Assembly (NCBI GenBank): GCA_002894665.1
Contig: NCRB01000019.1
Location: forward strand, 1-44,953
Reading direction: 5' to 3'
Source: Salinivenus iranica
GTDB taxonomy: Bacteria; Bacteroidota; Rhodothermia; Rhodothermales; Salinibacteraceae
DNA: 44,953 bases
The notes under the pieces are model-generated. The model ran no database searches, was not told the origin of the DNA, and saw only the letters and a list, made by a program, of their open reading frames with translations. Below are positions 26,013 to 36,200 of this stretch, piece by piece. The translations under genes were made by a program, and so were the position numbers. How positions within the stretch are numbered: position 1 is the stretch's first letter; each line of letters starts with the position of its first letter.

Positions 26013-27089
26013 TCACGGGCCGGCAAACCACCGCCGAATCACACGTTCGGCCGGCTTGTCCTGCGGCGTAAAGCCGGTCGGGTGCTCGACCTCGGCGGTC
26101 GGGTGCCACTTCCACACGATGGCCCCGGCCAGCCACGGGGCCTGCGCCACCGTCGAGAAGAAGGCGCGGTAGCACCGGGCCTGCAGGGCGGGGTCGAGGG
26201 GCACGTCGTCTTTCTCGGGCCAGCGCCAGGGCGCCGCGGCCGCACTGGGGGCGCTCCGGTAGCCCACCTCGGTGAGGAGAACCGGTCGGTCGGTGCGCTC
26301 ATGGACGCGGGCAAGGGCCTCCCGGTGACGTCGCCAGCCGGCCCGAAGCGAGTCGAGCGACGGGTTGTCCGTGTTGCTCAGCGGAAAGTACGCCTGCACC
26401 CCCACATAGTCGAGCGCGTCCCAGAAGGCAATCTCGTCGTAGCTCTTATGCCAGTTGGCGGCATACGTCAGGTCCCCGTCGTACACGGTGCGCACCGTAT
26501 CGGCCAGGGCGCGCCAGAAGGAGGGGCGCTCGCGGGCGGGTCGTGTCAGTTCGGTGCCGAGCACCAGCACGTCGGCGTCGACCTCCGCGGCGAGGCGGGC
26601 GTACGTCAGCACGAACGCGCGGTAGTCCGCCATCCAGCGTCGCCACTCGGCCTCCGTGTCGAAGCCGATGTCGCTGCGGTCCTGGGCCTCGTCGTACCCG
26701 CCGATCCAGAGGTGCGGCTTCAGGATAACTTCCATTCCCAGCGTGTCGGCCCGGCGGGCGAGGGCCCGAATGCCGCGGTGCGACTCGCTGTACCAGCCGT
26801 CCGACGTGTCGATGCGCACGCGCGGATCGTCGGCCGCCCGCTGCCACCCGAACGAGACGAGCGTGAGGTGCGTGACCCCCAGGGAGCGCAGATGCGGCAA
26901 CAGGCCGGGTTCTGGGGGATTGCGGGCGTCGAGCGTGACCGACCGGATGTCGAACACGGAGTCGGTCGCGGAGGCCGTCGATCCCGCCGCCGGGCCGGAC
27001 GCCCCCTCCGGATCCGTACACCCCACCAGCAGCCCCGCCGCTACAATCACGACCCCCAGGAGCGCACCGGACGGAAATCGAGTCGACAT
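26013..27089 (-). CDS. GH113-like glycoside hydrolase, lipoprotein
   Basis: A 358-residue lipoprotein with signal segment LLGVVIVAAGLLVGC (Cys24) and a TIM-barrel domain resembling glycoside hydrolase family 113 (beta-mannanase-like). Visible barrel features: VILKPHLWIGGYD, VLVLGTELTR with the likely acid/base Glu180, YVGVQAYFPLS, and LLTEVGYRS with the likely nucleophile Glu274. Substrate is not certain; GH113 enzymes act on beta-mannans. It is anchored outside the inner membrane or on the outer membrane. The ATG at 27089 starts the lipoprotein signal; a longer frame to 27398 overlaps the divergent lhgO and is not believable. It is divergent from lhgO across 150 bases. Confidence 0.82.
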   Translation of the reverse strand: MSTRFPSGALLGVVIVAAGLLVGCTDPEGASGPAAGSTASATDSVFDIRSVTLDARNPPEPGLLPHLRSLGVTHLTLVSFGWQRAADDPRVRIDTSDGWYSESHRGIRALARRADTLGMEVILKPHLWIGGYDEAQDRSDIGFDTEAEWRRWMADYRAFVLTYARLAAEVDADVLVLGTELTRPARERPSFWRALADTVRTVYDGDLTYAANWHKSYDEIAFWDALDYVGVQAYFPLSNTDNPSLDSLRAGWRRHREALARVHERTDRPVLLTEVGYRSAPSAAAAPWRWPEKDDVPLDPALQARCYRAFFSTVAQAPWLAGAIVWKWHPTAEVEHPTGFTPQDKPAERVIRRWFAGP

Positions 27090-27138
27090 GGGTCGATGGG
27101 GGCGACAGATAAGAACGCCCGATAAACTCCTATCGCTC

Positions 27139-27153
27139 CGGGGTGTTGCCCCG
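27139..27153. repeat. Small hairpin in the divergent GH113/lhgO intergenic region
   Basis: CGGGG-TGTTG-CCCCG forms a 5-base-pair stem with a 5-base loop midway between the two divergent start codons. No DnaA-box-like sequence or clear promoter pair is seen in this 150-base region. Confidence 0.25.
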
Positions 27154-27239
27154 CTCGTGGTCGGGAACGGACCGGTGGGCGTCGGCGATTCATACATTCG
27201 ATCTGTGCCCGCTCCTCTCTCCTGACTCCGCGCTCTCTG

Positions 27240-28466
27240 ATGCCCTCCCACGACGTAGCGATCATCGGCGGCGGCATTGTTGGCCTCGCCACGGCCGACC
27301 GCCTCACCAACATGTACCCGGATCTCTCGGTCGCCGTTCTGGAGAAAGAGGACGCGGTGGCGGCCCATCAGACCAGCCACAACTCCGGTGTCATCCACTC
27401 CGGCGTCTTCTACGCGCCCGGCTCGCTAAAGGCGGAAAACTGCCGCGAGGGCAAGCACTCCCTGATCGAGTTCTGCGAGCGCGAAGGGGTCGACTACGAG
27501 ATGTGCGGGAAGGTCGTCGTTGCGACTGAGCCGCACGAGGTCCCCGAGCTCGAACGCATTCGGGAGAAGGGACGCGCCAACGATGTCGACTGCACGCGGA
27601 TTGGGCCGGAGCGGCTCCACGAGATCGAGCCCCACGTGCGGGGCGTGGCGGCGCTGCACGTGCCGGGGGCCGGCATCGTGGACTATCCCGGCGTGGCGCA
27701 CGCGCTGGCCGACCGGCTCCGCTCTCGGGGCCACGAGATCCGGACCGGCGCCGAGGTGCTCGACCTGCGCACCGAACCCGATCACGTGCGGGTGGTGAGC
27801 ACCGCCGGCGACGTGACGGCCCGGCACGCCGTCAACTGCGCCGGCCTATACGCCGACCGTGTAGCCCAGATGAGCGGGCAGGAGGGACTCGACGTGCAGA
27901 TCGTGCCCTTCCGCGGCGAGTACTACGAACTGGTCCCCGAGCGTCGGGACCTCTGCCGCAACCTCATCTACCCGGTGCCCGACCCGAACTTCCCCTTTCT
28001 CGGCGTCCACTTTACTCGCATGGTCGACGGCCGCGTGGAGTGCGGGCCGAGCGCCGTCCTGTCGTTTGCGCGGGAGGGCTACCGCCTGACGGACGTAGAC
28101 TGGGGCGAGCTCTGGGACATCCTCACCTATCCCGGCTTCCAGAAACTATCGGCTCGTCACTGGCAAAAGGGCACCCGCGAGCTCCTCCAGTCTCTGAGCA
28201 AGCGGGTCTACCTGCGGGCGGCCCGCCACCTCATCCCCGACGTACAGATGGAGGACTTCGTGCAGTCGCGGGCCGGCGTGCGGGCCCAGGCGCTCCACCC
28301 CGACGGCTCGCTGGAAGACGACTTCCTCATCCTGGAAACCGACCGGGTGGTGAACATCGTCAACGCCGCCTCGCCCGCCGCCACCTCCGCCCTCAACATT
28401 GGCCAGCTGATTACGGAGAACTACCTCGACGACCGGCTCGATCCGCTGCAGGTGGCGACCACGTAA
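27240..28466 (+). CDS. lhgO: L-2-hydroxyglutarate oxidase
   Basis: A 408-residue FAD enzyme of the DAO family that oxidises L-2-hydroxyglutarate to 2-oxoglutarate, passing electrons to the quinone pool in studied bacteria. The N-terminal FAD-binding motif is VAIIGGGIVGLATAD (6-20), followed by SHNSGVIHSGVFYAPGSLKA, a hallmark of the LhgO/L2HGDH family. PNFPFLGVHFTRMVDGRVECGPSAV and the C-terminal NIVNAASPAATSALNIG also fit. It starts with the ATG at 27240 and is the first gene of the plus-strand arm, divergent from the GH113-like gene. The AhpD-like gene follows after 82 bases. Confidence 0.93.
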   Translation: MPSHDVAIIGGGIVGLATADRLTNMYPDLSVAVLEKEDAVAAHQTSHNSGVIHSGVFYAPGSLKAENCREGKHSLIEFCEREGVDYEMCGKVVVATEPHEVPELERIREKGRANDVDCTRIGPERLHEIEPHVRGVAALHVPGAGIVDYPGVAHALADRLRSRGHEIRTGAEVLDLRTEPDHVRVVSTAGDVTARHAVNCAGLYADRVAQMSGQEGLDVQIVPFRGEYYELVPERRDLCRNLIYPVPDPNFPFLGVHFTRMVDGRVECGPSAVLSFAREGYRLTDVDWGELWDILTYPGFQKLSARHWQKGTRELLQSLSKRVYLRAARHLIPDVQMEDFVQSRAGVRAQALHPDGSLEDDFLILETDRVVNIVNAASPAATSALNIGQLITENYLDDRLDPLQVATT

Positions 28467-28548
28467 CGCGCCCTCGCCCTGGCCCACACAATTCTACGTT
28501 CAGTCCGCCCGTCCGTTTTTTGTTTTCCTATACTCCCCCACCCATACC

Positions 28549-29106
28549 ATGGCCTGGATTGACATCATCGCGCCCGATGACGCCGACGGCGAGCTCGCCG
28601 AAATCTACGACGACATTGCCGACTCCCGCGGCGGCGTCGCGAACATCTTGCAGGCCCACAGCCTGAACCCCAAGGCCCTCCGCGATCACGTCACCCTCTA
28701 CGAAACGCTTCTGTTCGGCCGCTCCAACCTGAAGCGCGCCGAGCGCGAAGCCCTCGCCGTCGTCGTCTCCGCCGCCAACGACTGCACCTACTGCGTGCGC
28801 CACCACGCCGAGGCCCTAGTCGCCTACTGGACTGAGGACCGCGTGGAGCAGCTGACCGCTGACCACACCGCCCTGGACAACCTATCGGCCAAACTCCAGT
28901 CGGCCTGTGACTTTGCCGTCTGCCTCACAACCGCGCCTGCCGAGCCGACCGAAGCCGACGTGGACCGGCTTCGCGAGGCCGGGTGGTCGGACCGCGACGT
29001 GCTCGACATCGCCCTCATCACCAGCTACTTCAACTTCGTGAATCGGCTCGCCACCGGACTCGGGGTCGAAGTAACCGACGAGGAGGCCGTCGGGTATGAC
29101 TACTGA
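28549..29106 (+). CDS. AhpD-like / carboxymuconolactone decarboxylase-family protein
   Basis: A 185-residue all-helical protein of the AhpD/CMD fold, in the group annotated as uncharacterised peroxidase-related enzymes. The redox motif is NDCTYCVRHHAEAL, with Cys79 and Cys82 in CxxC and the typical following His. It probably acts as a thiol peroxidase or disulfide reductase in the cytoplasm; the electron donor is unknown. The 82-base gap after lhgO contains TTTTTTG and TATACT just before the start, so it may have its own promoter. Strongly acidic. A 20-base dyad lies 6 bases after its stop codon. Confidence 0.87.
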   Translation: MAWIDIIAPDDADGELAEIYDDIADSRGGVANILQAHSLNPKALRDHVTLYETLLFGRSNLKRAEREALAVVVSAANDCTYCVRHHAEALVAYWTEDRVEQLTADHTALDNLSAKLQSACDFAVCLTTAPAEPTEADVDRLREAGWSDRDVLDIALITSYFNFVNRLATGLGVEVTDEEAVGYDY

Positions 29107-29111
29107 GGCCC

Positions 29112-29131
29112 TCTATCACAACCGTGATAGA
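29112..29131. promoter_or_regulatory. 20-base inverted repeat after the AhpD-like gene
   Basis: Perfect 8-base arms TCTATCAC and GTGATAGA are separated by AACC. It begins 6 bases after the stop codon at 29106. No T-run follows on either strand, so it is either a terminator without a U-tract or a protein-binding site. Confidence 0.4.
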
Positions 29132-29481
29132 ACGTCGCCCCGACCGTGATTTGCGTCGTCGCCCCCACAAGGGCACGACCATCGGCCCCCGCTACGCTCC
29201 TGTAGCGCCGCCGACAACCAATGCCCCCTCTCCACCCGGCAGGAGAGCTCCCGTCAAAACTGAGGCCCGCCTCATCACATCGCCTCCGGCCCCGCTCCCC
29301 TGCCCTTCCCTGCGCCCCTCTCCGCGCCCAGCCGCTTGTACGCAACCGGTCCCGGCGGGACCGTGCGCACGCCTCCGATTCCCTGTCCTCGCTCCCCTGG
29401 GCGCGGGGCGTACTTGCGGACCGCCTGTTGGCAAAGCATCCAGTCATTCCCTATTGTTGACGGTCCCCAGCATTGCAGAAG
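29132..29481. other. 350-base gap upstream of the DUF4249-like gene
   Basis: No gene is supported. It contains two hairpins: CGCTAC-GCTCCT-GTAGCG (29190-29207) and CGGTCCC-GGC-GGGACCG (29347-29363, seven perfect pairs). Frames in this stretch are rich in Arg and Pro and look accidental. A promoter candidate lies at its right end. Confidence 0.4.
29428..29457 (+). promoter_or_regulatory. Candidate promoter TTGGCA-N18-TATTGT
   Basis: TTGGCA (29428-29433) and TATTGT (29452-29457) are 18 bases apart, resembling -35 and -10 boxes. The predicted start of transcription would be about 15-20 bases before the ATG at 29482. Confidence 0.4.
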
Positions 29482-30411
29482 ATGCTTCTGCCCATGTCCG
29501 CTCCTCGCCCTCTCCCCAACCGGACCGCTCCACCGGCTGACGGCGCGTGGCTTCGTCCCTGTCGCCCCCTTCGGACCCTGTGCCTCGCGCTGCTCGGCAC
29601 GCTGCTCCTAACCGCGGGCTGCGACACCTCCGTTGAGGCCATCGTCCCGTCGGAGGACAAGCATTACTCGATGTTTGGCGCCCTGAACCCCGCCCAGGAC
29701 ACGCAGTGGGTGCGCGTAGAACCTCTTGCGGCCCCCACCAGCGACGGCGCCCCCCGCACCCTCGACGTCACCGTCACCCTGCGCAACCAGGCCACCGGAC
29801 AGTCCTGGACGCTTCGCGACTCGCTCATGGCCGTCTTCCGGGACGAACTCCAGCACAACTTCTGGACCACGGCCCCCATCCAGCCCGACACCCCCTACCG
29901 GATCACCGTTCGGAACGCCGAAGGAGACTCCACCTGGGCCACAACCACAACCCCGGCCCTTCCCCCAGACATTCTCGTCGAGTCTCCCCTCCGGATCCCC
30001 TGCCTCCAGACCGACGGCGCCAACGTGTTCAACGTCCGGCTCGAAGACGTAGAGGAGATGGCGGCCCTCCAGATCCGCTACTTCCAGACGTTCCAGGGCT
30101 TCAACTACACGTTCGACTTTGACTCGTACGACGACGCAACCCAGGTAGAGGGCGGATACAACGCTGAGATCAACTACCTGTCGGACCTCGAAACGACCAA
30201 CCGGACGCAGGACCGACGATGCATCGTCGACTCGGCAAAGGTGATCGCCGCCTCCGGCGGGCCCGACTGGCCGGAATGGGCACAGTACAACGATGCGTCG
30301 ATCTCGGAGATTGCCCGCCCGGACTCCTTCACAAATGTCGAAGGCGGCCACGGACTCGTATCCGGCGTGTACACGGACACGGCCGCGGTTCGGATTGAAT
30401 CCCGGCAATAA
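29482..30411 (+). CDS. DUF4249-like lipoprotein, partner of TonB-dependent receptor
   Basis: A 309-residue lipoprotein. After a basic N-terminal region, LCLALLGTLLLTAGC is the signal with its lipobox. The mature part is beta-rich: LDVTVTLRNQATGQSWTLRD and QPDTPYRITVRNAEGDSTWATT look like an Ig/fibronectin-type sandwich of the kind found in DUF4249 proteins, which sit beside TonB-dependent receptors in Bacteroidota. It probably acts at the cell surface or the inner face of the outer membrane, with the receptor that starts 102 bases downstream. ATG at 29482 or 29494 can both serve; a TTG at 29473 is less likely. The family call is tentative. Confidence 0.65.
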   Translation: MLLPMSAPRPLPNRTAPPADGAWLRPCRPLRTLCLALLGTLLLTAGCDTSVEAIVPSEDKHYSMFGALNPAQDTQWVRVEPLAAPTSDGAPRTLDVTVTLRNQATGQSWTLRDSLMAVFRDELQHNFWTTAPIQPDTPYRITVRNAEGDSTWATTTTPALPPDILVESPLRIPCLQTDGANVFNVRLEDVEEMAALQIRYFQTFQGFNYTFDFDSYDDATQVEGGYNAEINYLSDLETTNRTQDRRCIVDSAKVIAASGGPDWPEWAQYNDASISEIARPDSFTNVEGGHGLVSGVYTDTAAVRIESRQ

Positions 30412-30513
30412 ATAAGCCCCTCTCCAGAACCAACCGCTTATCTTCCGCACGAAGCGGGAGACAGCGGGTCCTCTCCCCTCACCGACGCCCTTCTGTACGA
30501 ACGACTGGGCCTT

Positions 30514-32802
30514 ATGCATATCGATACGCCCACCCTTTCCGTCGGTCGACTCCTCTTTCTGCTTGTTGGCTGCCTGCTCCTAGCCGGACCGGCTGTCCCG
30601 GTTTCTGCGCAGGAGCCTGCGGATGTGGCCATCATTCGCGGGTTCATTACCGATCGCACCGACGGAGCCCCCCTGCCCGAGGCCAACGTCGTCGTGCGGG
30701 ACTCGGCCCGCATCGTCCGGGCCGGCGTGTCGGACAGCGACGGGTTCTACCAGCTCCCCGACGTTCCCCCCGGCACGTACCAGTTTTCGGTACGCTATCT
30801 GGGATTCGAAACGTACCGCGACACAATCCGCTTCCGCCCCGGCACGCGCACCCTCTCGGTCGCCCTCCGCCCGGCCCCGCAGCAACTCGACGAGGTGACC
30901 GTGGAGGCCCAACAGGACGCCGTCGAAGACGCCCAGGCCGGCCTGCGCCGCATCGGCACCGCCGACATTGAGACGCTCCCGACGCCCGGCCCCGGCTCCG
31001 ACCTCGCAATGTACCTCCGAAGCCTCCCGAGCGTAACCTCGATCGGGGACCGCGGGGGGCGCCTCTTCGTCCGCGGCGGCACCCCGTCCCAGAACCTGAT
31101 CCTGGTCGACGGCACCCCCATCAAGAAACCGTTTCACATCATCGGCTTCTACTCCGCCTTTCCCGCCGACGTGATCTCCAACGCAAACTTTTACGCCGGG
31201 GGCTTCGGGGCGCGCTATCTCGGGCGCCTCTCATCGGTCCTCGACGTCAACCTCCGGCCCGGAAACCTCAAAGAGTATCAGGGGCGTGTGGAGGTCGGGC
31301 CGTTCGTCACGTCCGTCCAGGCAGAGGGGCCGGTCGACTACGGCGAGAAGTCCCTGCTGGTGAACGCCCGCCACTCGGTGATCGAGTGGGCCGGGCCCGA
31401 TCTCTTGGGACAGGAGACCCCCTACCGGTTCTACGATCTCATGGCGCGGCTCCACACCCAGGGCGACAAGTCGCAGTGTGCCTTCACCGGCATGCGGACC
31501 TACGACCGCGGGCGCATCGACGCGTCGCGGCCCTCCAGCTACCGCTGGTCGAACACCTCCGTCGGCGGAAAGTGTCTCTCGTTCGGCAGCGGCTCCTCCC
31601 AGCGAGTGTACGTGAGCTTCGGCACCTCGCACTTCAACAACTCCGTCCGCACCCCCGATCAGGACACCCGCTCATCAGGCTCGTGGGATACCCACGCCAC
31701 CCTGCGGATCGAGCAGCCGTATTCCTGGGGCCGGGTCCGCGGCGGATTCTGGGGCCGCAGCACACAGTTCGACTACGATTTCCAGGGCACCTTCCTCGGC
31801 GTGCAGGCCGAGGAGAGCTTCGATATTTCCGCCGGGGCATTCCTGGGGGCCGAGTGGAATATGGGGTCCACCGTCACCGCCTCCCCCAGCATTGGAACAC
31901 AGTTCCCCATCTTTTGGGGCACGAACACCATCGAGCCCCGGCTCCGCCTCGCCTGGCAGCCCACGTGGGCCGCCCGCACCAAAATCACGGCGGCCGGGGG
32001 CCTGTACCGGCAACTGACCGACGCAGTTACCGATGAGCGCGACGCCGGCTCCCCGTTCATCGCCTGGCTCCAAACGCCGCAGGACAAGGCCCTCCAGTCC
32101 ACCCACGCCATCTTGGGCGTAGATCACCAGCTGACCCCAAACGTGCGCCTCTCGGTGGAGGGCTACCACAAAACCTTTCGCGACCTGCCTGTCTCCGAGT
32201 GGTCCACCCTCGCCGTCTTTAACACGTCGCTCACGCTGGCCGACGGATTCGCGTACGGGGGCAGCGCGAGTGCTCGGTTTCAAACGAGCCGTCTCGACCT
32301 CCGCGCGAACTACGGGTTTGGCTGGGTGGAATACGAAGCGCCGCGCGACGAGCTCAACGCCTGGGTCGACGAATCATCGGTCGAGTACAACCCGCCGCAC
32401 GACCAGCGCCACAAGGTGGGGCTCACCGCTTCGCTCGACCTGGCCCCCTTTTCCGTAAGTGCCCGCTGGCAGTACAGCTCGGGCCGCCCCTTCACCCAGG
32501 GGTACGGGACCGACAACTTCCTCGAAATCCGCGGTCTGCGCGGGCGGCCCCGATCGGAACGGGGCAACAATCGGGTTCTGTACGATCGCCAGTACAATGC
32601 CCGGCTGCCCAGCTACCATCGCCTCGATGTATCCATCGAGCGGGACTTCACCCTCTCGCCCGACCTCACACTCACCGCGGAGGCGGGGGCCATTAACGCC
32701 TACGACCGTAAGAACCTGTTCTACCTCGACCTCCTGACCCGAGAGCGTGTAGACCAGTTGCCCATCATTCCGCACATCGGCTTCACGCTCGACATTGACT
32801 GA
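30514..32802 (+). CDS. TonB-dependent outer membrane receptor
   Basis: A 762-residue outer-membrane receptor. Order: signal peptide 1-32 (cleaved after VSAQ), a carboxypeptidase-regulatory-like beta domain (about 38-118, GFITDRTDGAPLPEANVVVRD), a TonB-box-like segment QLDEVTVEAQ, a plug domain (about 145-245, with GGRLFVRGGTPSQNLILVDG), and a beta barrel ending IGFTLDID. It lacks the length and FxxG-type signatures of SusC proteins, so it is a distinct receptor. Ligand unknown. It is preceded by the DUF4249-like lipoprotein gene, a frequent pairing. Two cysteines in the barrel (around residue 325 and 351) might form a disulfide. Confidence 0.88.
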   Translation: MHIDTPTLSVGRLLFLLVGCLLLAGPAVPVSAQEPADVAIIRGFITDRTDGAPLPEANVVVRDSARIVRAGVSDSDGFYQLPDVPPGTYQFSVRYLGFETYRDTIRFRPGTRTLSVALRPAPQQLDEVTVEAQQDAVEDAQAGLRRIGTADIETLPTPGPGSDLAMYLRSLPSVTSIGDRGGRLFVRGGTPSQNLILVDGTPIKKPFHIIGFYSAFPADVISNANFYAGGFGARYLGRLSSVLDVNLRPGNLKEYQGRVEVGPFVTSVQAEGPVDYGEKSLLVNARHSVIEWAGPDLLGQETPYRFYDLMARLHTQGDKSQCAFTGMRTYDRGRIDASRPSSYRWSNTSVGGKCLSFGSGSSQRVYVSFGTSHFNNSVRTPDQDTRSSGSWDTHATLRIEQPYSWGRVRGGFWGRSTQFDYDFQGTFLGVQAEESFDISAGAFLGAEWNMGSTVTASPSIGTQFPIFWGTNTIEPRLRLAWQPTWAARTKITAAGGLYRQLTDAVTDERDAGSPFIAWLQTPQDKALQSTHAILGVDHQLTPNVRLSVEGYHKTFRDLPVSEWSTLAVFNTSLTLADGFAYGGSASARFQTSRLDLRANYGFGWVEYEAPRDELNAWVDESSVEYNPPHDQRHKVGLTASLDLAPFSVSARWQYSSGRPFTQGYGTDNFLEIRGLRGRPRSERGNNRVLYDRQYNARLPSYHRLDVSIERDFTLSPDLTLTAEAGAINAYDRKNLFYLDLLTRERVDQLPIIPHIGFTLDID

Positions 32803-33214
32803 CAGCATCTCCCTTTCGCGGTCTCCCAGCGGGACGTCCCGACCTCACCTCTGATTATTGCCCGCAAAACGTGAAGGTTTAGAAAAATACCCACATCAAG
32901 GGAGATTGAACTCGCGACTCCCGAAAACACCCGTTACACTCAAAATTGTGAATAACGGTGAATTTCCGGTCGCCCTCTCTTTTGCAAATGCTTTAGCGAA
33001 TGGGACGATTGATACAGCCCCTCTAACTTCGGGATGGATGCACAGCCAGTATCGACGGGCACGTCGTTGATGCATCCACCTGTCTGCTGAGTCGCCTCCC
33101 CACTCCGGGGTCTTTTGTCCAAGGATCCCCAAGGTGTGCGACGACAGTGGCTGTTCAGTCTTCCTGCAGGCATCTGCGTGTATCCTCACTCTTACGAGAC
33201 AATCCCCCTTTGTC
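32803..33214. other. 412-base gap upstream of susC, probable long leader
   Basis: No gene is supported. The left part (32850-33000) is AT-richer, with a direct repeat of GTGAAT/GTGAAT around 32948-32963. The middle holds the nested inverted repeat at 33035-33078. I found no convincing TTTG/TAnnTTTG pair. The gap is long enough for a regulated promoter and a structured 5' leader, as is common for susC genes. Confidence 0.4.
33035..33078 (+). repeat. Nested inverted repeat in the susC leader
   Basis: Outer arms TGGATGCA (33035-33042) and TGCATCCA (33071-33078) enclose an inner hairpin CGACG-GGCA-CGTCG (33053-33066). Both stems are perfect. In RNA this would form a two-part stem with an internal loop, about 140 bases before the susC start codon. 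Confidence 0.45.
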
Positions 33215-36200
33215 ATGCTAAGAAAGAGCCTCCCTCTCGCGCTGCTCGCGCTGTTTGCGCTCGCCTCCTTTGCCGGGGACGCCTTGGCGCAAACCGGCAC
33301 GATCGAAGGCACAGTCATTGACAGCACCACGTCGGCGACACTGCCCGGCGTAAACGTCGTGGTGTCCGAGCTCGGACAGGGCGCTGCGACGGACGCAAAC
33401 GGCAGCTTCCGCATTACCGACATTCCGGCCGACTCGTACACCCTAAACGTCTCCTACGTGGGGTACCAGCAAAAGTCGATTCCAGTAGAGGTAGAGCCGG
33501 GAGAGACCACAACCATACAGATTGCGCTCACCCGGAGTCAGGTTCAGCTGGAAGACGTTGTGGTCACCGCACTGGGCGTAGAGCGTGAGGAGGAATCGAT
33601 CGGCTACGCCATTCAGCAGGTCGACGGGCAGGACCTCGACCAGGCCGGCGAGTCGAACTTCATTAGCTCCCTGACGGGCCGTGTATCGGGCGCGCAGATC
33701 CAAAACTCAAACGTCATGGGCGGCTCCTCCCGCATCACGCTTCGGGGGCCGGGCTCGCTTTCTGGATCGGGCCAGCCGCTCATTGTGGTCGACGGCGTGC
33801 CAATCGACAATTCGAACTTCAACTCGCTCGGTCAAAACACCGGAAGCGGCGGATACGACTACGGCAACGCCGCAAGCATGGTCAACCCCTCGGACATCAA
33901 GTCGGTCTCCGTGCTGAAGGGCGCCAGTGCTGCGGCCCTCTACGGATCCCGTGCCGCGGACGGGGTGATTGAGATCACCACCAAGAGCGGGCAGGACACC
34001 GAAGGCATTGGCGTAAGCGTCCAGACCGGCGTCGAGATCAGCGACATTTACGGCTTCCCCGACTACCAGAACGAGTACGGGGGCGGGGCCAGCCCAAACT
34101 TCTTCCAGAACGAGGACGGGCAACTCGTTGCCGACTTCGGAACGGACCAGTCCTGGGGACCTGCCCTCGACGGCCGCCAGGTGCGCGAGTGGCACAGCTA
34201 CGATGACGTGAGCGGGGCTCCGCTGGGACAGACCTCCGCCTGGGACGCCCACCCGGACAACGTCGACAACTTCTACAACACTGGGGCGACCTGGAACACG
34301 AACGTTGCCTTTTCGCAGGGCAGTGAGGACTACAACTACCGCTTGAGTCTGAAGAATCAGATGCAGCGCGGCAACTCGGTCGAGAGCGACCTGGAGAAGC
34401 GAAATATCAGCTTCAATGGCTCGCTAAATCTGACCGAGGAGCTCACGGCCACCGCCTCGGCCAACTACATTGACGAGGAAGCCCGCGGCCGCCCGGGAAG
34501 CGGCTACACCAACGCCAACGGCCCGTGGCTGCAGTTTAATCACTTCGGGCAACGGCAGGTGGATCTCTCCGATGATGCGCCGATGCGGGACATCGTGCGC
34601 CCGGACGGAACGCAGCGCTCCTGGAACTGGGCCAACAGTGGCCTGGGCAGCGACAACGCCCCGCAGGCAGGCGACATCATCTATGCGAACAACCCCTTCT
34701 GGATTCGGGAGCGGAACTACCAGAATGACGATACCGACCGCCTGTACGGCAAGGTCGAGCTCTCGTACGACCTGATGTCGAACCTGACGGTGACGGCCAA
34801 TGCCCGCACCGACTATTACACAACACGCCAGGAGGAGCGGATCGCGATTGGTTCGGTCGAGCAGTCCCAGTACGAGGAAGACGTCCGCGAAGTCCAGGAG
34901 AGCCACGTGGGCGGAACGATTGAGTACGGCGACCAGCTCACCGAGAGTATCAGCATCGACGCACTGGGCGGCGTGGATTACCGATACAATTCGCTCAGCC
35001 GCAACCAGGGCGTGACGCAGGGGGGATTGAGCACGCAGGGCGTCTTCACTCTCGAGAACTCCGTGTCGCGTCCGTCCCTCGACGACTTCTTCCAGGAGCA
35101 GGCCCTCGTTGGCGTCTACGGCGACGTGACGCTTGGCTACGAGAACCTGGCCTACATTGGAGGGACGCTCCGAAACGACTGGTCGTCGACGCTTCCGGAG
35201 GACAACAACAGCTACCTGTACCCGTCGGTCAACGGAAGCTTCGTCTTTACCAACCTCGCGGCCCTGTCCGAGTCCGACGTTCTGTCCTTCGGGAAGATTC
35301 GGCTGAACTGGTCGCGCGTGGGGCGCGACACCGATCCGTACCGCCTCTCCTTCACCTATCCGATCCAGTCCTCCTTCCGAGGCACGATTGGTCAGGCCCT
35401 CCCCGGCGCCCTCCCGAACTTTAACCTGGAGCCGGAAATCAAAAGCGAGTGGGAGATCGGCACGCAGCTCCAGTTCTTCAACAACCGGGTGGGACTTGAC
35501 GCCACGTACTACAGCGCCGAGATCGAGAACCAGATCATTCAGGTGGAGGGATCACGCGCCAGCGGATTCCAGTCGCGTGTGCTGAACGCCGGGACCATCG
35601 CGAACAAGGGGGTCGAGCTCTCGATGAACATCACGGCGCTCGAGACCGAGAGCGCGTCTTGGGATTGGACGCTCAACTGGTCGCGGAACGTCGAGGAGGT
35701 CGTGAGTCTCGCCGAAGGGGTGTCGCGGGTTCCGCTGAACAACACTGCCTCGTCTCCTCCCTTTGGCCCCTCCCTCACGGCGAGCGAGGGCGGCGAGTTC
35801 GGCGTCTTCTTCGGCCCCGGCTTCGCCCGCACCGATGAGGGCGATAAAATCGTGAGCAGCAGTGGCTTCTACCAGTCGACTGGGGCCCAGGAGCTGGGAA
35901 GCTACCTGCCCGACTGGCAGGGCGGCGTGTCCACCACGTTCTCCTACGAGGGCATTACCGCCTCCGTCCTGGTCGACGGCCAGAAAGGCGGCAACATCTG
36001 GTCGCTGTCGAACCTCTTCGGCCTCTACAGCGGCATGTTCGAAGAAAGCGCCGCGAACAACATCCGCCAGCTCGGCGCCCGCCCGGATGCTGTGCTTGAG
36101 GACGGCTCCCCCTATTACGGCGTCGGCGGCACGGCCGACAATCCGACCACCGCGGCCGGAAATGCCTCTGCGAAGAACGTTTTCCAGACGCTCTTCGGGA

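Noticed and set aside
27090-27239. Replication origin at the strand switch
   Set aside because: No DnaA-box-like sequence, no AT-rich unwinding stretch and no dnaA/dnaN nearby; it looks like an ordinary divergent intergenic region.
29100-29447. 115-codon minus-strand frame in the gap before the DUF4249-like gene
   Set aside because: Arg/Gly/Ala-rich without domain or signal; it also overlaps the hairpins and the end of the AhpD-like gene.
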